From the NCBI GenBank assembly GCA_021774625.1, contig JAJFIV010000027.1, positions 336,566 to 400,565 of the forward strand: a stretch of DNA of 64,000 nucleotides, given 5' to 3'. Within the stretch, counting starts at the first letter, position 1, and each line of letters begins with the position of its first letter. The notes beneath the pieces were generated by a model. It searched no databases. It had not been told where the DNA came from and was given only the letters and a program-made list of their open reading frames with translations. This DNA comes from Alphaproteobacteria bacterium (GTDB taxonomy: Bacteria > Pseudomonadota > Alphaproteobacteria > Sphingomonadales > JAKSBY01). The position numbers and the translations under genes are program-made. Shown piece after piece: positions 1 to 8,632 of the stretch.

Positions 1-1037
1 AGGATGTGGATTATGCGACCCTGTCGTCAGGTGCTGATATTATGCTGGAAGCTGAAAAACAGCCGGGCCTGCACATTCTGAGCCTTAAAGAAGCCGTCGC
101 GCATCAGCCGGACCGTATCCAGACCCTGTTCGAACAAAAGATCGAAGGCGACGCCCTGTTCCATCTGAACCGCGCCATGGCGTCCGACGGGCTGGTGATC
201 CGGGTGGAAAAGGGCTGCCGGATCGAAAAACCCGTCACCATTCGCCACAGCGCCACCGGCCAGACCGCCAGCCATATTCATCACCTGATCCTGCTGGAAG
301 AACGCAGCGCACTGACCGTCATTGAGGAATTTACAGGCGAAACCGGGACCAACTGGACCAATCCCGCGGTGATGGTTGAAATCGCCGAAGGAGCCACGCT
401 CCAGCATTATAAGCACCAGAATGCCGGGCCGGACGCCGTTCATACCGCCCAGACCGCCGTGCGCATTGCCGCCAAGGGCCGCTATGACCGTTTTGCCTAT
501 TTCACCGGGGCGGCCACCGCCCGCGATGACGTCCGGGTCACGCTGGAAGGCAAAGATGCCTATCTGTCGCTGAAAGGCCTATCGCTGTGCAAAAAAGGCC
601 AGAGCCATGATCTGATCACCTGTACCGATCACGCGGTAGCCGATACTGCCAGCGATCAGGCGTTCCGCGGTGTGCTGGGGGCCGGAGCCAAAGCCGCCTT
701 TCAGGGCAAGGTGATCGTCCGCCAGGATGCGCAAAAGACCGATGCCAATCAGTCTTTCAAAAATCTGCTGCTGGACCGCTCCGCCGAAGTGAATACCAAG
801 CCGGAGCTGGAAATTTACGCCGATGATGTCAAATGCGCCCATGGCGCCACTGTCGGCGAACTGGATAAACACGCGCTTTTCTATCTGAAATCCCGTGGAA
901 TTGCACCTGATGAAGCCCGCGCCCTGTTGATCGAAGCCTTTATCACGGATCAGTTTGAAGCGATCATGAATAAAAGTGTGCGAGACAACTTTATGGCCCA
1001 TGCGAAAGCCTGGATGGCCGGGAGGGTTAACCTGTGA
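1..1037 (+). CDS. sufD: Fe-S cluster assembly protein SufD (5' truncated by window edge)
   Basis: Protein resembles the SufD C-terminal beta-helix region (CAHGATVGELDKHALFYLKSRGI, EARALLIEAF); directly upstream of sufS; reading frame open to base 1. Confidence 0.92.
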   Translation, partial: DVDYATLSSGADIMLEAEKQPGLHILSLKEAVAHQPDRIQTLFEQKIEGDALFHLNRAMASDGLVIRVEKGCRIEKPVTIRHSATGQTASHIHHLILLEERSALTVIEEFTGETGTNWTNPAVMVEIAEGATLQHYKHQNAGPDAVHTAQTAVRIAAKGRYDRFAYFTGAATARDDVRVTLEGKDAYLSLKGLSLCKKGQSHDLITCTDHAVADTASDQAFRGVLGAGAKAAFQGKVIVRQDAQKTDANQSFKNLLLDRSAEVNTKPELEIYADDVKCAHGATVGELDKHALFYLKSRGIAPDEARALLIEAFITDQFEAIMNKSVRDNFMAHAKAWMAGRVNL

Positions 1038-2290
1038 TCGCTCTTCCCGCTGAAAAAGCCGGCGCCGTGACGTCACTGGATACGGAAAAAATCCGCCGGG
1101 ATTTCCCGATCCTGACGCAAACCATCCATGGCAAGCCGCTGACTTTCCTCGATTCCGCCGCCAGCGCGCAAAAACCCCGATGCGTGATTGATGCCATCAG
1201 CCGTCTGTACGAGACCGGTTACGCCAATATTCATCGCGGCATCTATAAATTGAGCCAGGATGCGACGGAAGCCTATGAGCAGACGCGGGAAAAAGTGCGG
1301 GCCCTGATCAATGCCCGACACAGCGCGGAATGCCTGTTTGTCCGGGGCGCCACCGAAGGCATCAACCTGGTTGCCCAGAGTTATGGCCGGGCGTTCCTGA
1401 AGGAAGGTGACGAGATTATTCTGTCGGAAATGGAGCATCATTCCAACATCGTTCCGTGGCAGATGCTGCGGGACGAAAAGGGGCTGGCACTTAAAATCGC
1501 GCCGGTGCTGGATGACGGTTCGCTGGATATGGATGCCTATAAAGGCCTACTGTCGGAACGCACCAAATTTGTCGCCATGCTTCATATTTCCAACGCCATC
1601 GGCACTCAGGTTCCGATCAAGGATGTGATCCGGCTGGCCCATGAAGCGGGAGCCAGAGTGCTGGTCGACGGCTGTCAGGCGGTGCCGCACATGGCGGTGG
1701 ATGTGCAGGATCTGGATGCGGATTTCTATACCTTTTCCGGTCACAAAATGTATGGCCCGTCGGGCATTGGGGTGCTTTATGGCAAAGCGGGCCTGTTGGA
1801 TGCCATGCCGCCCTGGCAGGGCGGCGGTGATATGATCGAAACCGTGACCTTTGAAAAAACCACCTACAATAAAGCGCCTCATAAATTTGAGGCCGGCACG
1901 CCGCATATTGCGGGCGGCATCGCGCTGGGGGCCGCCATCGATTATATCAACACTCTTGGTTATGATGCCATCCATGCCCACGGTCAGGACCTTTTGGCCT
2001 ATGCGACCAAGAAACTGACGGCCATCAACAGCCTTCGCATCATCGGCACGGCGCCACAAAAAGGCGCGGTGATTTCCTTTGTCATGAAAGGCACGCACCC
2101 GCATGATATCGGCACTATTCTGGACCGGGAAGGCATCGCCGTCCGCACCGGACATCATTGCGCCCAGCCGATTATGGAGCGGTTTGGAATCCCGGCCACG
2201 GCGCGCGCCAGCTTCGGCCTCTATAATAGCCGCGAAGATGTCGACCGGCTGGTCGCCGGCCTTCGCAAAGTAACGGAAATTTTCGGATGA
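1034..2290 (+). CDS. sufS: Cysteine desulfurase SufS
   Basis: Class V aminotransferase motifs (RGATEGINLVAQSYG, SEMEHHSNIVPWQ, DGCQAVPHMAVDVQ, FSGHKMYGPSGIGVLYG, RTGHHCAQP); 4-bp overlap with sufD. Confidence 0.96.
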   Translation: MIALPAEKAGAVTSLDTEKIRRDFPILTQTIHGKPLTFLDSAASAQKPRCVIDAISRLYETGYANIHRGIYKLSQDATEAYEQTREKVRALINARHSAECLFVRGATEGINLVAQSYGRAFLKEGDEIILSEMEHHSNIVPWQMLRDEKGLALKIAPVLDDGSLDMDAYKGLLSERTKFVAMLHISNAIGTQVPIKDVIRLAHEAGARVLVDGCQAVPHMAVDVQDLDADFYTFSGHKMYGPSGIGVLYGKAGLLDAMPPWQGGGDMIETVTFEKTTYNKAPHKFEAGTPHIAGGIALGAAIDYINTLGYDAIHAHGQDLLAYATKKLTAINSLRIIGTAPQKGAVISFVMKGTHPHDIGTILDREGIAVRTGHHCAQPIMERFGIPATARASFGLYNSREDVDRLVAGLRKVTEIFG

Positions 2291-2691
2291 GTGACGAAAT
2301 CAAAAACCAGCACGACGGCGCGCGGCCCTTCCTCGATGATTTCCTGAAAGAGGACGAGCCGGCCGCCGCCGCCGCACCCGCCGGTACGCCCGACCCGCTG
2401 GAAGCGGACGCCATCGAAATGCTGCGCACCATTTATGATCCGGAAATCCCGGTGAATATTTATGACCTCGGCCTGATTTATAATGTGGAGAATGATGAGG
2501 GGCATGTGCTGGTTGCCATGACCCTGACTTCTCCCCATTGTCCGGTGGCGGAAACCATGCCCGGCGAAGTAGAGATGCGCATCGGTTCCGTGCCCGGTGT
2601 GCGCGAAGTCACCGTCAATCTGGTTTGGGATCCGCCCTGGACGCCGGAAAATATGTCCGAAGCCGCCAAACTGGAACTTGGATTTTTATAG
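2287..2691 (+). CDS. sufT: SufT-like protein (DUF59/MIP18 family)
   Basis: DUF59 motifs (IYDPEIPVNIYDLGLIYNV, MTLTSPHCPVAETMPGEV); in the suf operon. Confidence 0.9.
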   Translation: MSDEIKNQHDGARPFLDDFLKEDEPAAAAAPAGTPDPLEADAIEMLRTIYDPEIPVNIYDLGLIYNVENDEGHVLVAMTLTSPHCPVAETMPGEVEMRIGSVPGVREVTVNLVWDPPWTPENMSEAAKLELGFL

Positions 2692-2701
2692 GAGACCCGC
2701 C

Positions 2702-3031
2702 ATGGCTATATTGACATTGACCGATGCCGCTGCGGAGAGGATTAAATATCTTATGGAAAAGCGCGGCAAGGCGTCCGCCGGCATGCGGTTAGGGACCGCG
2801 ACCCGCGGCTGTTCCGGGCTCGCCTATGCGGTCGATTATGTGGATGACCCCGACCCCGGGGATGAGGTCGTGCAGGATAAGGGGGTCAGACTTTACGTGG
2901 ATCCGGCATCGCTGATGTTCCTGATCGGCTCGGAAATGGATTATCGTGAAGACACCTTTACGTCCGGCTTTACCTTTTCCAATCCCAATGAAAAAGGCCG
3001 TTGCGGCTGCGGTGAAAGTTTCCATGTCTGA
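2702..3031 (+). CDS. sufA: A-type iron-sulfur carrier protein (SufA/IscA family)
   Basis: Internal ATG at 2702 of the 2597..3031 ORF gives MAILTLTDAAAERIKYLM...; conserved Cys pattern (RGCSGLAY ... CGCGESF). Confidence 0.92.
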   Translation: MAILTLTDAAAERIKYLMEKRGKASAGMRLGTATRGCSGLAYAVDYVDDPDPGDEVVQDKGVRLYVDPASLMFLIGSEMDYREDTFTSGFTFSNPNEKGRCGCGESFHV

Positions 3032-3941
3032 GACGGTGGAAATTATCGAGGTCGGGGCCCGCGACGGGCTGCAGAACGAACCGGATATTTTTTCCACCGG
3101 CAATAAACTGACCCTGATTGAAAAATCGATGGCGGCCGGAGCCAGGCGCATCGAGGTCGCCAGTTTCGTCCATCCCAAACTGGTGCCGCAAATGGCCGAT
3201 GCGGAAGCGGTGGTCGCAGCCCTGCCTGATCGGAAAGACGCCACCTATATCGGCCTTGTGCTCAATAAACGTGGTTACCTGCGTGCCCTTGAAGCCCGCG
3301 AAGGCAACAAGCGCGGGGTCGATGAAGTGGGCTGTGTCGCTGTCGCCGCCAATGGCTTTGGCGAGAAAAACCAGGGCCAGAGCCGCGACGAAAGCATCCG
3401 CGTCTCCAATGAAATCATCCGGCTCGCCAAACGGGATGGCCTTTCCGCCCAGGTCACAATCTCCGTGTCCTTCGGTTGTCCCTTCGATGGCGAAGTCGCC
3501 CCCGAAACGGTGATCGAGACTGCCAGACGTCTGGCGGAGTCCGGTCCCCGGGAAATCGCCATCGCCGATACCATCGGCGTGGCCACGCCCGACCGGGTCG
3601 AGGATTTATTTGCCCGGCTGAAGGACGCCATCCCCCACATCCCGCTGCGCGCCCATTTTCACAACACCCGAAACACCGGCATCGCCAATGCCTGGGCGGC
3701 TTATCGGCAGGGCTGCCATATTCTTGATTCCAGCCTCGGCGGACTGGGCGGCTGTCCTTTCGCCCCTAAGGCGACCGGCAATATCGCCACCGAAGACCTG
3801 ATTTATATGCTGGAGCGTTCCGGTATAGAAACCGGCCTGTCGCTGGATCATCTGATTGAAGCGGTGGACTGGCTCCAGCAGACGCTGGGCCGTAAAACAC
3901 CCGGCATGGTCAGCCAGGCTGGCGGCTTTCCGCGGCCCTGA
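3024..3941 (+). CDS. Hydroxymethylglutaryl-CoA lyase
   Basis: HMGL-like family motifs (VEIIEVGARDGLQNE, GCPFDGEVAPE, FHNTRNTGIANA, SLGGLGGCPFAPKATGNIATEDL); ATG at 3024 overlaps the sufA stop. Confidence 0.94.
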   Translation: MSETVEIIEVGARDGLQNEPDIFSTGNKLTLIEKSMAAGARRIEVASFVHPKLVPQMADAEAVVAALPDRKDATYIGLVLNKRGYLRALEAREGNKRGVDEVGCVAVAANGFGEKNQGQSRDESIRVSNEIIRLAKRDGLSAQVTISVSFGCPFDGEVAPETVIETARRLAESGPREIAIADTIGVATPDRVEDLFARLKDAIPHIPLRAHFHNTRNTGIANAWAAYRQGCHILDSSLGGLGGCPFAPKATGNIATEDLIYMLERSGIETGLSLDHLIEAVDWLQQTLGRKTPGMVSQAGGFPRP

Positions 3942-4025
3942 CCTTTCCTCAACGCTTGGGGCGGGCCTGTCGAAGGACGGCGCCGGTCGAACGGACATTG
4001 AAATGGGGGCGGCGAAAACAGCCAA

Positions 4026-4712
4026 TCAGATCATAATGGTGCCGAGGCCGCGGTCACGTTGCGGCCGTTCATTCTCTTTGCCTTCTTCGGGCATGGTCAC
4101 CGACATCACCCGCGTGTAAGATTCGCGGTCGCCGCTTTTGGTGTGACTTTTCAACGACATTCCCAGTTTGTCGGAATACCAGACCCGCTTCTGGTAACGG
4201 ACATGCTTGCCCGCCACTTCCAAATCCGTCGTGATATCAATAACGAAAACATCAAAAAGTTTTTTTTGTATGTAAATCTCGGCTTCGCCCGCCACTTCCA
4301 GGGTCACCCAATAGGTTTGCTCTTCGCCCCGCCCGTCCCGGTACGATTCCTCGAAAGAAACCTCTTTGCTGACGGACAGCGGGAAAAGGCTCTCCACATG
4401 CTTCACATCAAATTCAAAAGAATAATCGACGCCGTCCTCATAGCCTGTGAAAGGATAAAAACCGCGGTAAAGCTTATGTTTACCGACTATTTTATCGCCC
4501 CAGCGGGAGACAAATGTGGAAATCATCCCTTCAACCTGCGTGACCTCAAGATCGAACAGATAACCGTCCGCCTTGACTGTCGCCTGAAGCCCCTCGGGAA
4601 CCGCCCCCGAAAAGCCGGTTTCACTCGCAGGCCTGCAGCCGGCCAGCGCAACGGCAAGGCTGACAACAAACAGATAGGGAGTGGCTGATTTTACCCTCAC
4701 ACTGTTCCTCAC
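4026..4712 (-). CDS. Putative lipoprotein, DUF3108-like
   Basis: Signal/lipobox LAVALAGC; soluble beta-rich remainder; no firm family by eye. Confidence 0.6.
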   Translation of the reverse strand: MRNSVRVKSATPYLFVVSLAVALAGCRPASETGFSGAVPEGLQATVKADGYLFDLEVTQVEGMISTFVSRWGDKIVGKHKLYRGFYPFTGYEDGVDYSFEFDVKHVESLFPLSVSKEVSFEESYRDGRGEEQTYWVTLEVAGEAEIYIQKKLFDVFVIDITTDLEVAGKHVRYQKRVWYSDKLGMSLKSHTKSGDRESYTRVMSVTMPEEGKENERPQRDRGLGTIMI

Positions 4713-4791
4713 ATAGAAAGGGATATATTATGCAAAGGCATAACAATGACAGGTTATAACACAATCAGCATTAATCGGCAGCTAAAACTTC

Positions 4792-5304
4792 TTATAACGC
4801 TTTTGGAAGGATAAAGGCCTGCAGCCGGGCATGGACTCCTGGCAGTTCGGACCAGTGCGTGATATCCAACTGAAAGACGGCCAGGGAAGCAGTCGGAAAT
4901 TTTAGGAAGAGCGGCGCATTCTTTTCGTCAGACACATTGCCGGCCAGCGCCATGGCCAGATCCTGCGTTCCCGGATTATGGCCGATCATCAGGAGACTCC
5001 TGCAGTTTTCAGATGCCTTGGCGATAATATGGAACAGACGCTCCCGGCTTGCGCCATACAGGCCGTCCATATAGAGCGTTTCAGCGCTAAAACCGGATGC
5101 AGTCTTCAGCATTTCCAGGGTCTCTCTTGTACGGACGGTAGATGAACAATAAATCTGATCGGGAATCAGACCCTCCGCTTTCATATAACGGCCCATTTTT
5201 ATCGCCGCCTCCCGGCCCCGCTCATTGAGCGGCCGGTCGAAATCCCGCAGTGTCTCCTGCGCCCAGCTGGATTTGGCGTGCCGCATCAAAAAAAGCTGCC
5301 GCAT
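4792..5304 (-). CDS. Histidine phosphatase family protein (SixA-like)
   Basis: N-terminal LFLMRHAKSSW RHG motif, FDRPLNERG, LMIGHNPGTQDLA. Confidence 0.9.
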   Translation of the reverse strand: MRQLFLMRHAKSSWAQETLRDFDRPLNERGREAAIKMGRYMKAEGLIPDQIYCSSTVRTRETLEMLKTASGFSAETLYMDGLYGASRERLFHIIAKASENCRSLLMIGHNPGTQDLAMALAGNVSDEKNAPLFLKFPTASLAVFQLDITHWSELPGVHARLQAFILPKAL

Positions 5305-5421
5305 GATTTTTCACCTCTCCTTTGCATCCCGGCCGGGATCAGCTTAGCATAGCCGTTATTCACAAAATTCAAATGGCCCATTTTCGTCAGGCGCAGATAC
5401 CGGAAAGGCTTATATTTTCTG

Positions 5422-6168
5422 ATGTTTCATCTTTCAAGTGTCGAAAAGTCCTTTGGCGGCGTCCGCGCCCTGAAACCCTTTTCACTCAGCATTCCCGCGG
5501 GAGAAACCCTCGCCATTCTCGGCCCCAGCGGCTCGGGAAAATCGACGCTTTTAAAGCTGCTGATAGGGATTCTGGCCCCCGATGCGGGGCATATATCCTT
5601 CCGGGGTAAAGAGATTGGCGAAGGTGGGCTTGCAGAATATCGCCGGCATATTGGCCTGGTGATCCAGGAGGGCGGGCTTTTCCCCCACCTGACGGCCCAT
5701 GCCAATATCGCGATTATGGCCCGCCACCTTAAATGGCCGCAGGCGAAAATCGAGGCCCGCATTGCGGAACTTTGCACGCTCGTGCATCTGCCGCAAGATC
5801 GTCTTTCCCATTATCTGAAGGAACTTTCCGGCGGCGAACGGCAGCGGATTGCCCTGATGCGGGCCCTGATGCTGGACCCTGACGTGCTGCTGCTGGATGA
5901 GCCGTTGGGCGCTCTTGATCCGATGATCCGCTATGACCTGCAGCAGGATCTGAAGTCTATCTTCGCCACCCTCAAAAAAACCGTCATTCTCATTACCCAC
6001 GATCTGGCGGAAGCGCATTATCTGGCCAGCGCCATCATTCTGATGCGAGATGGCGGTATTGAACAATCCGGTTCCTATCAGGATTTGGCATCCAATCCGG
6101 CGACGCCGTTTGTCCGCCGGTTTTTACAGGCACAACGCGGACTTGCTTTGGGCAGGGCCGGCGCATGA
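5422..6168 (+). CDS. ABC transporter ATP-binding protein (osmoprotectant/quaternary amine type)
   Basis: Walker A GPSGSGKST, signature LSGGERQR, Walker B VLLLDEPLGALDP; followed by a cognate permease. Confidence 0.93.
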   Translation: MFHLSSVEKSFGGVRALKPFSLSIPAGETLAILGPSGSGKSTLLKLLIGILAPDAGHISFRGKEIGEGGLAEYRRHIGLVIQEGGLFPHLTAHANIAIMARHLKWPQAKIEARIAELCTLVHLPQDRLSHYLKELSGGERQRIALMRALMLDPDVLLLDEPLGALDPMIRYDLQQDLKSIFATLKKTVILITHDLAEAHYLASAIILMRDGGIEQSGSYQDLASNPATPFVRRFLQAQRGLALGRAGA

Positions 6169-7646
6169 AAAAGCTGTTATTCTTCCTGCTCACGCTTGCT
6201 TTACCCTGCGGTATCGCCAGCGCCGAAGAGCCGATCAGGGTCGGCTCAAAAGCGTTCACGGAATCGGTGATTCTCGGCGAAGTCGCCCGGCATCTCGCTG
6301 CCCTGGACGGGTTTGCAGTGACCCATAGCCGCGCGCTGGGAGGATCGCGCCTTGTCTGGAATGCGCTGCTGGCCGGTGAGGTCGATCTCTATCCCGATTA
6401 TAGCGGCACCCTGATTCAGGAAACGCTCCAGGGGGAGAAAATTGAAAGCCTTGCGGATTTAAAGGCCGCGCTCAAACAACACGGCGTTGAAATGACCGGG
6501 CCGCTCGGTTTCAACAATACCTACGCGCTCGGTATGATGGAGGAAAAAGCGCAAACACTTGGCATTAAAACTATCACGGAACTTGCCGCCCACCCTGCTC
6601 TCCGTTTCGGCTTTTCCAATGAATTCATGAACCGGGCCGACGGTTGGCCCGGTCTTCGCCGCACGTACCGCCTGCCGCAGCAGAATGTCCGCGGCATTGA
6701 CCATGACCTTGCCTATCAGGGGATCGAAGCGGGGCGTCTTGACGTCATTGACATTTACCGGACCGACGCGGAAATCGCCTATTACGGGCTTCGTATCCTG
6801 ACCGATGACCGGGATCATTTTCCGGCCTATGAAGCGGTTTATCTCTATCGTACGGATCTGGCGGAACGGGCGCCGGCGCTGGTTTCCCGGCTGAACGCCC
6901 TTGCCGGCGCCCTCACCGAGGCCCGCATGAGCCGCATGAATGCGGCAGTTAAAATCAACGGTCAGCCGGAAGCGGAGGTTGCCGCGGACTTCGTTGCGGA
7001 GACCACAGGCGGGGTCGTCGCCGTCCAAACGCGGGGGTTTTGGCAGCGGCTCTACGACCGCACCCTGGAGCATCTGGCCCTTGTCGGCATTTCACTTTTC
7101 GCGGCCATCCTGGTGGCCATTCCTCTTGGTATTTTGGCCGTCAGAAAAAAACATCTGGGACGACTTATTTTATCGATAACCGGTATTTTGCAGACCGTCC
7201 CGTCCCTGGCGCTGCTGGTTTTTATGATTCCGCTGCTCGGCATCGGCGGACCGCCCGCCATTGCCGCCCTTTTTCTCTACAGCCTGCTGCCGATCGTCAG
7301 AAACACCCATGCCGGTTTGAGTGATATATCCCCGGCCATTCAGGAATCCGCCATCGCCCTCGGCCTGCCGTCGGTGGCGCGCTTGCGGCTGATAGAGCTT
7401 CCCATCGCCCTGCCGCTGATCCTTGCCGGCATCAAAACCGCCGCCGTGATCAATGTGGGAACCGCCACATTGGGGGCATTGATCGGCGCCGGCGGCTATG
7501 GCCAGCCGATCCTGACCGGAATCCGGCTTGATGACATGACATTGATTCTGGAAGGGGCGGTCCCTGCCGCCCTGCTGGCGCTTTTGGTCACGGCTGTTTT
7601 TGATGCCGCCGAGCGGCTTTTTGTCTCACGGGGCCTCAGGGCTTAA
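6165..7646 (+). CDS. ABC transporter fusion: N-terminal OpuAC/OsmF-like substrate-binding domain plus C-terminal permease
   Basis: Signal peptide, then IRVGSKAFTESVILGEVARHL...DLYPDYSGTLIQETL (SBP), then TM permease with QESAIALGLPSVARLRLIELPIALPLILAGIKTA (EAA loop). Confidence 0.92.
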   Translation: MKKLLFFLLTLALPCGIASAEEPIRVGSKAFTESVILGEVARHLAALDGFAVTHSRALGGSRLVWNALLAGEVDLYPDYSGTLIQETLQGEKIESLADLKAALKQHGVEMTGPLGFNNTYALGMMEEKAQTLGIKTITELAAHPALRFGFSNEFMNRADGWPGLRRTYRLPQQNVRGIDHDLAYQGIEAGRLDVIDIYRTDAEIAYYGLRILTDDRDHFPAYEAVYLYRTDLAERAPALVSRLNALAGALTEARMSRMNAAVKINGQPEAEVAADFVAETTGGVVAVQTRGFWQRLYDRTLEHLALVGISLFAAILVAIPLGILAVRKKHLGRLILSITGILQTVPSLALLVFMIPLLGIGGPPAIAALFLYSLLPIVRNTHAGLSDISPAIQESAIALGLPSVARLRLIELPIALPLILAGIKTAAVINVGTATLGALIGAGGYGQPILTGIRLDDMTLILEGAVPAALLALLVTAVFDAAERLFVSRGLRA

Positions 7647-8144
7647 GGCCAGCTGCATAAAGGAAATGCCGACGGCGCGGCCTTTTTTGAGACCGATGCC
7701 GTCAAACCGGCCGATCAGTATAAATCCCAGTTTTTCATGAAAAGGAACGGACTGTTTCGCCCCGTCGTCGGAAATCCCGGCAATCATATAGCGATAGCCT
7801 TTGTCCCTGCAGGCAGCAATCAGCGCGCCCATCAAAGCAATCCCAATTCCTTGTCCCTGACAGCCGGGCGCCAGATAAATGGAATTTTCAACCGTCCGCT
7901 CATAGGCGGGCCGCGCCCGGAACGGCCCGGCATAGGCAAAGCCTGCAAGCTTACCGCCGCTTTCCGCCACCAGATAGGGAAAGCCGCTGGTTTTCAAATC
8001 ATGCCAGCGCCGCGCCATTTCTTCCGCGGACGGCGCGTCGAATTCAAAGGAAACCGCGGTATTTTCCACATAGGGGCCGTAAAGGGCCGAAATGGCCGGA
8101 ATATCCCCGGCGTTGGCCGGGCGTATGGTGATGTCCGGCGGCAA
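7626..8144 (-). CDS. GNAT family N-acetyltransferase (phosphinothricin acetyltransferase-like)
   Basis: ITIRPANAGDIPAISALYGPYVENTAVSFE; acetyl-CoA motif YLAPGCQGQGIGIALMGALI. Confidence 0.88.
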   Translation of the reverse strand: MPPDITIRPANAGDIPAISALYGPYVENTAVSFEFDAPSAEEMARRWHDLKTSGFPYLVAESGGKLAGFAYAGPFRARPAYERTVENSIYLAPGCQGQGIGIALMGALIAACRDKGYRYMIAGISDDGAKQSVPFHEKLGFILIGRFDGIGLKKGRAVGISFMQLALSPEAP

Positions 8145-8146
8145 TG

Positions 8147-8563
8147 TTAAAGCCGTCTGCGCCTTGCCGCAGAGGCCCGCTCGATGGCCGCGGCCGTCAG
8201 CCGGTCAATATTCATCTTATGGCGGATGATTTCCAGCATCCGCAATTCTTCCTGAGACAAATGCGCATCCACCACCGCAATATCACAGGCCACCGTGTAT
8301 GCGATATCCACATGGCTTTGCGGGAGGGCTTCCTGGACAAGGCCGAGCACCGCATCCAGGCCATCCTCATTATCGAGAATTTCCGCACAGGTTTCCGCAT
8401 CGCTGACCAGTTTGTCGGGATTATAGCCGTTAAAAATCGGCAGGGTTGCTATGATCTCTCCCATGCGTTTCAATTCGCTGTCGGTCATGTCCCGGTCCGA
8501 TGCCGAAACGATCACCATCAGATACACCAGCGCCGTCTGCGCCGAAATGGTTGACTGTGTCAT
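8147..8563 (-). CDS. TerB-like (tellurite resistance TerB family) protein
   Basis: Helical acidic protein with D/E motifs (DRDMTDSELKRMGEII, DIAVVDAHLSQEELRMLEIIRHKMNID). Confidence 0.72.
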   Translation of the reverse strand: MTQSTISAQTALVYLMVIVSASDRDMTDSELKRMGEIIATLPIFNGYNPDKLVSDAETCAEILDNEDGLDAVLGLVQEALPQSHVDIAYTVACDIAVVDAHLSQEELRMLEIIRHKMNIDRLTAAAIERASAARRRRL

Positions 8564-8632
8564 AAGCTGTTATCGCCCCAATTCTTGTTTCAACGTGATT
8601 TTCATATGGGCGAAGCGGGCGGCAAAGGCAAG

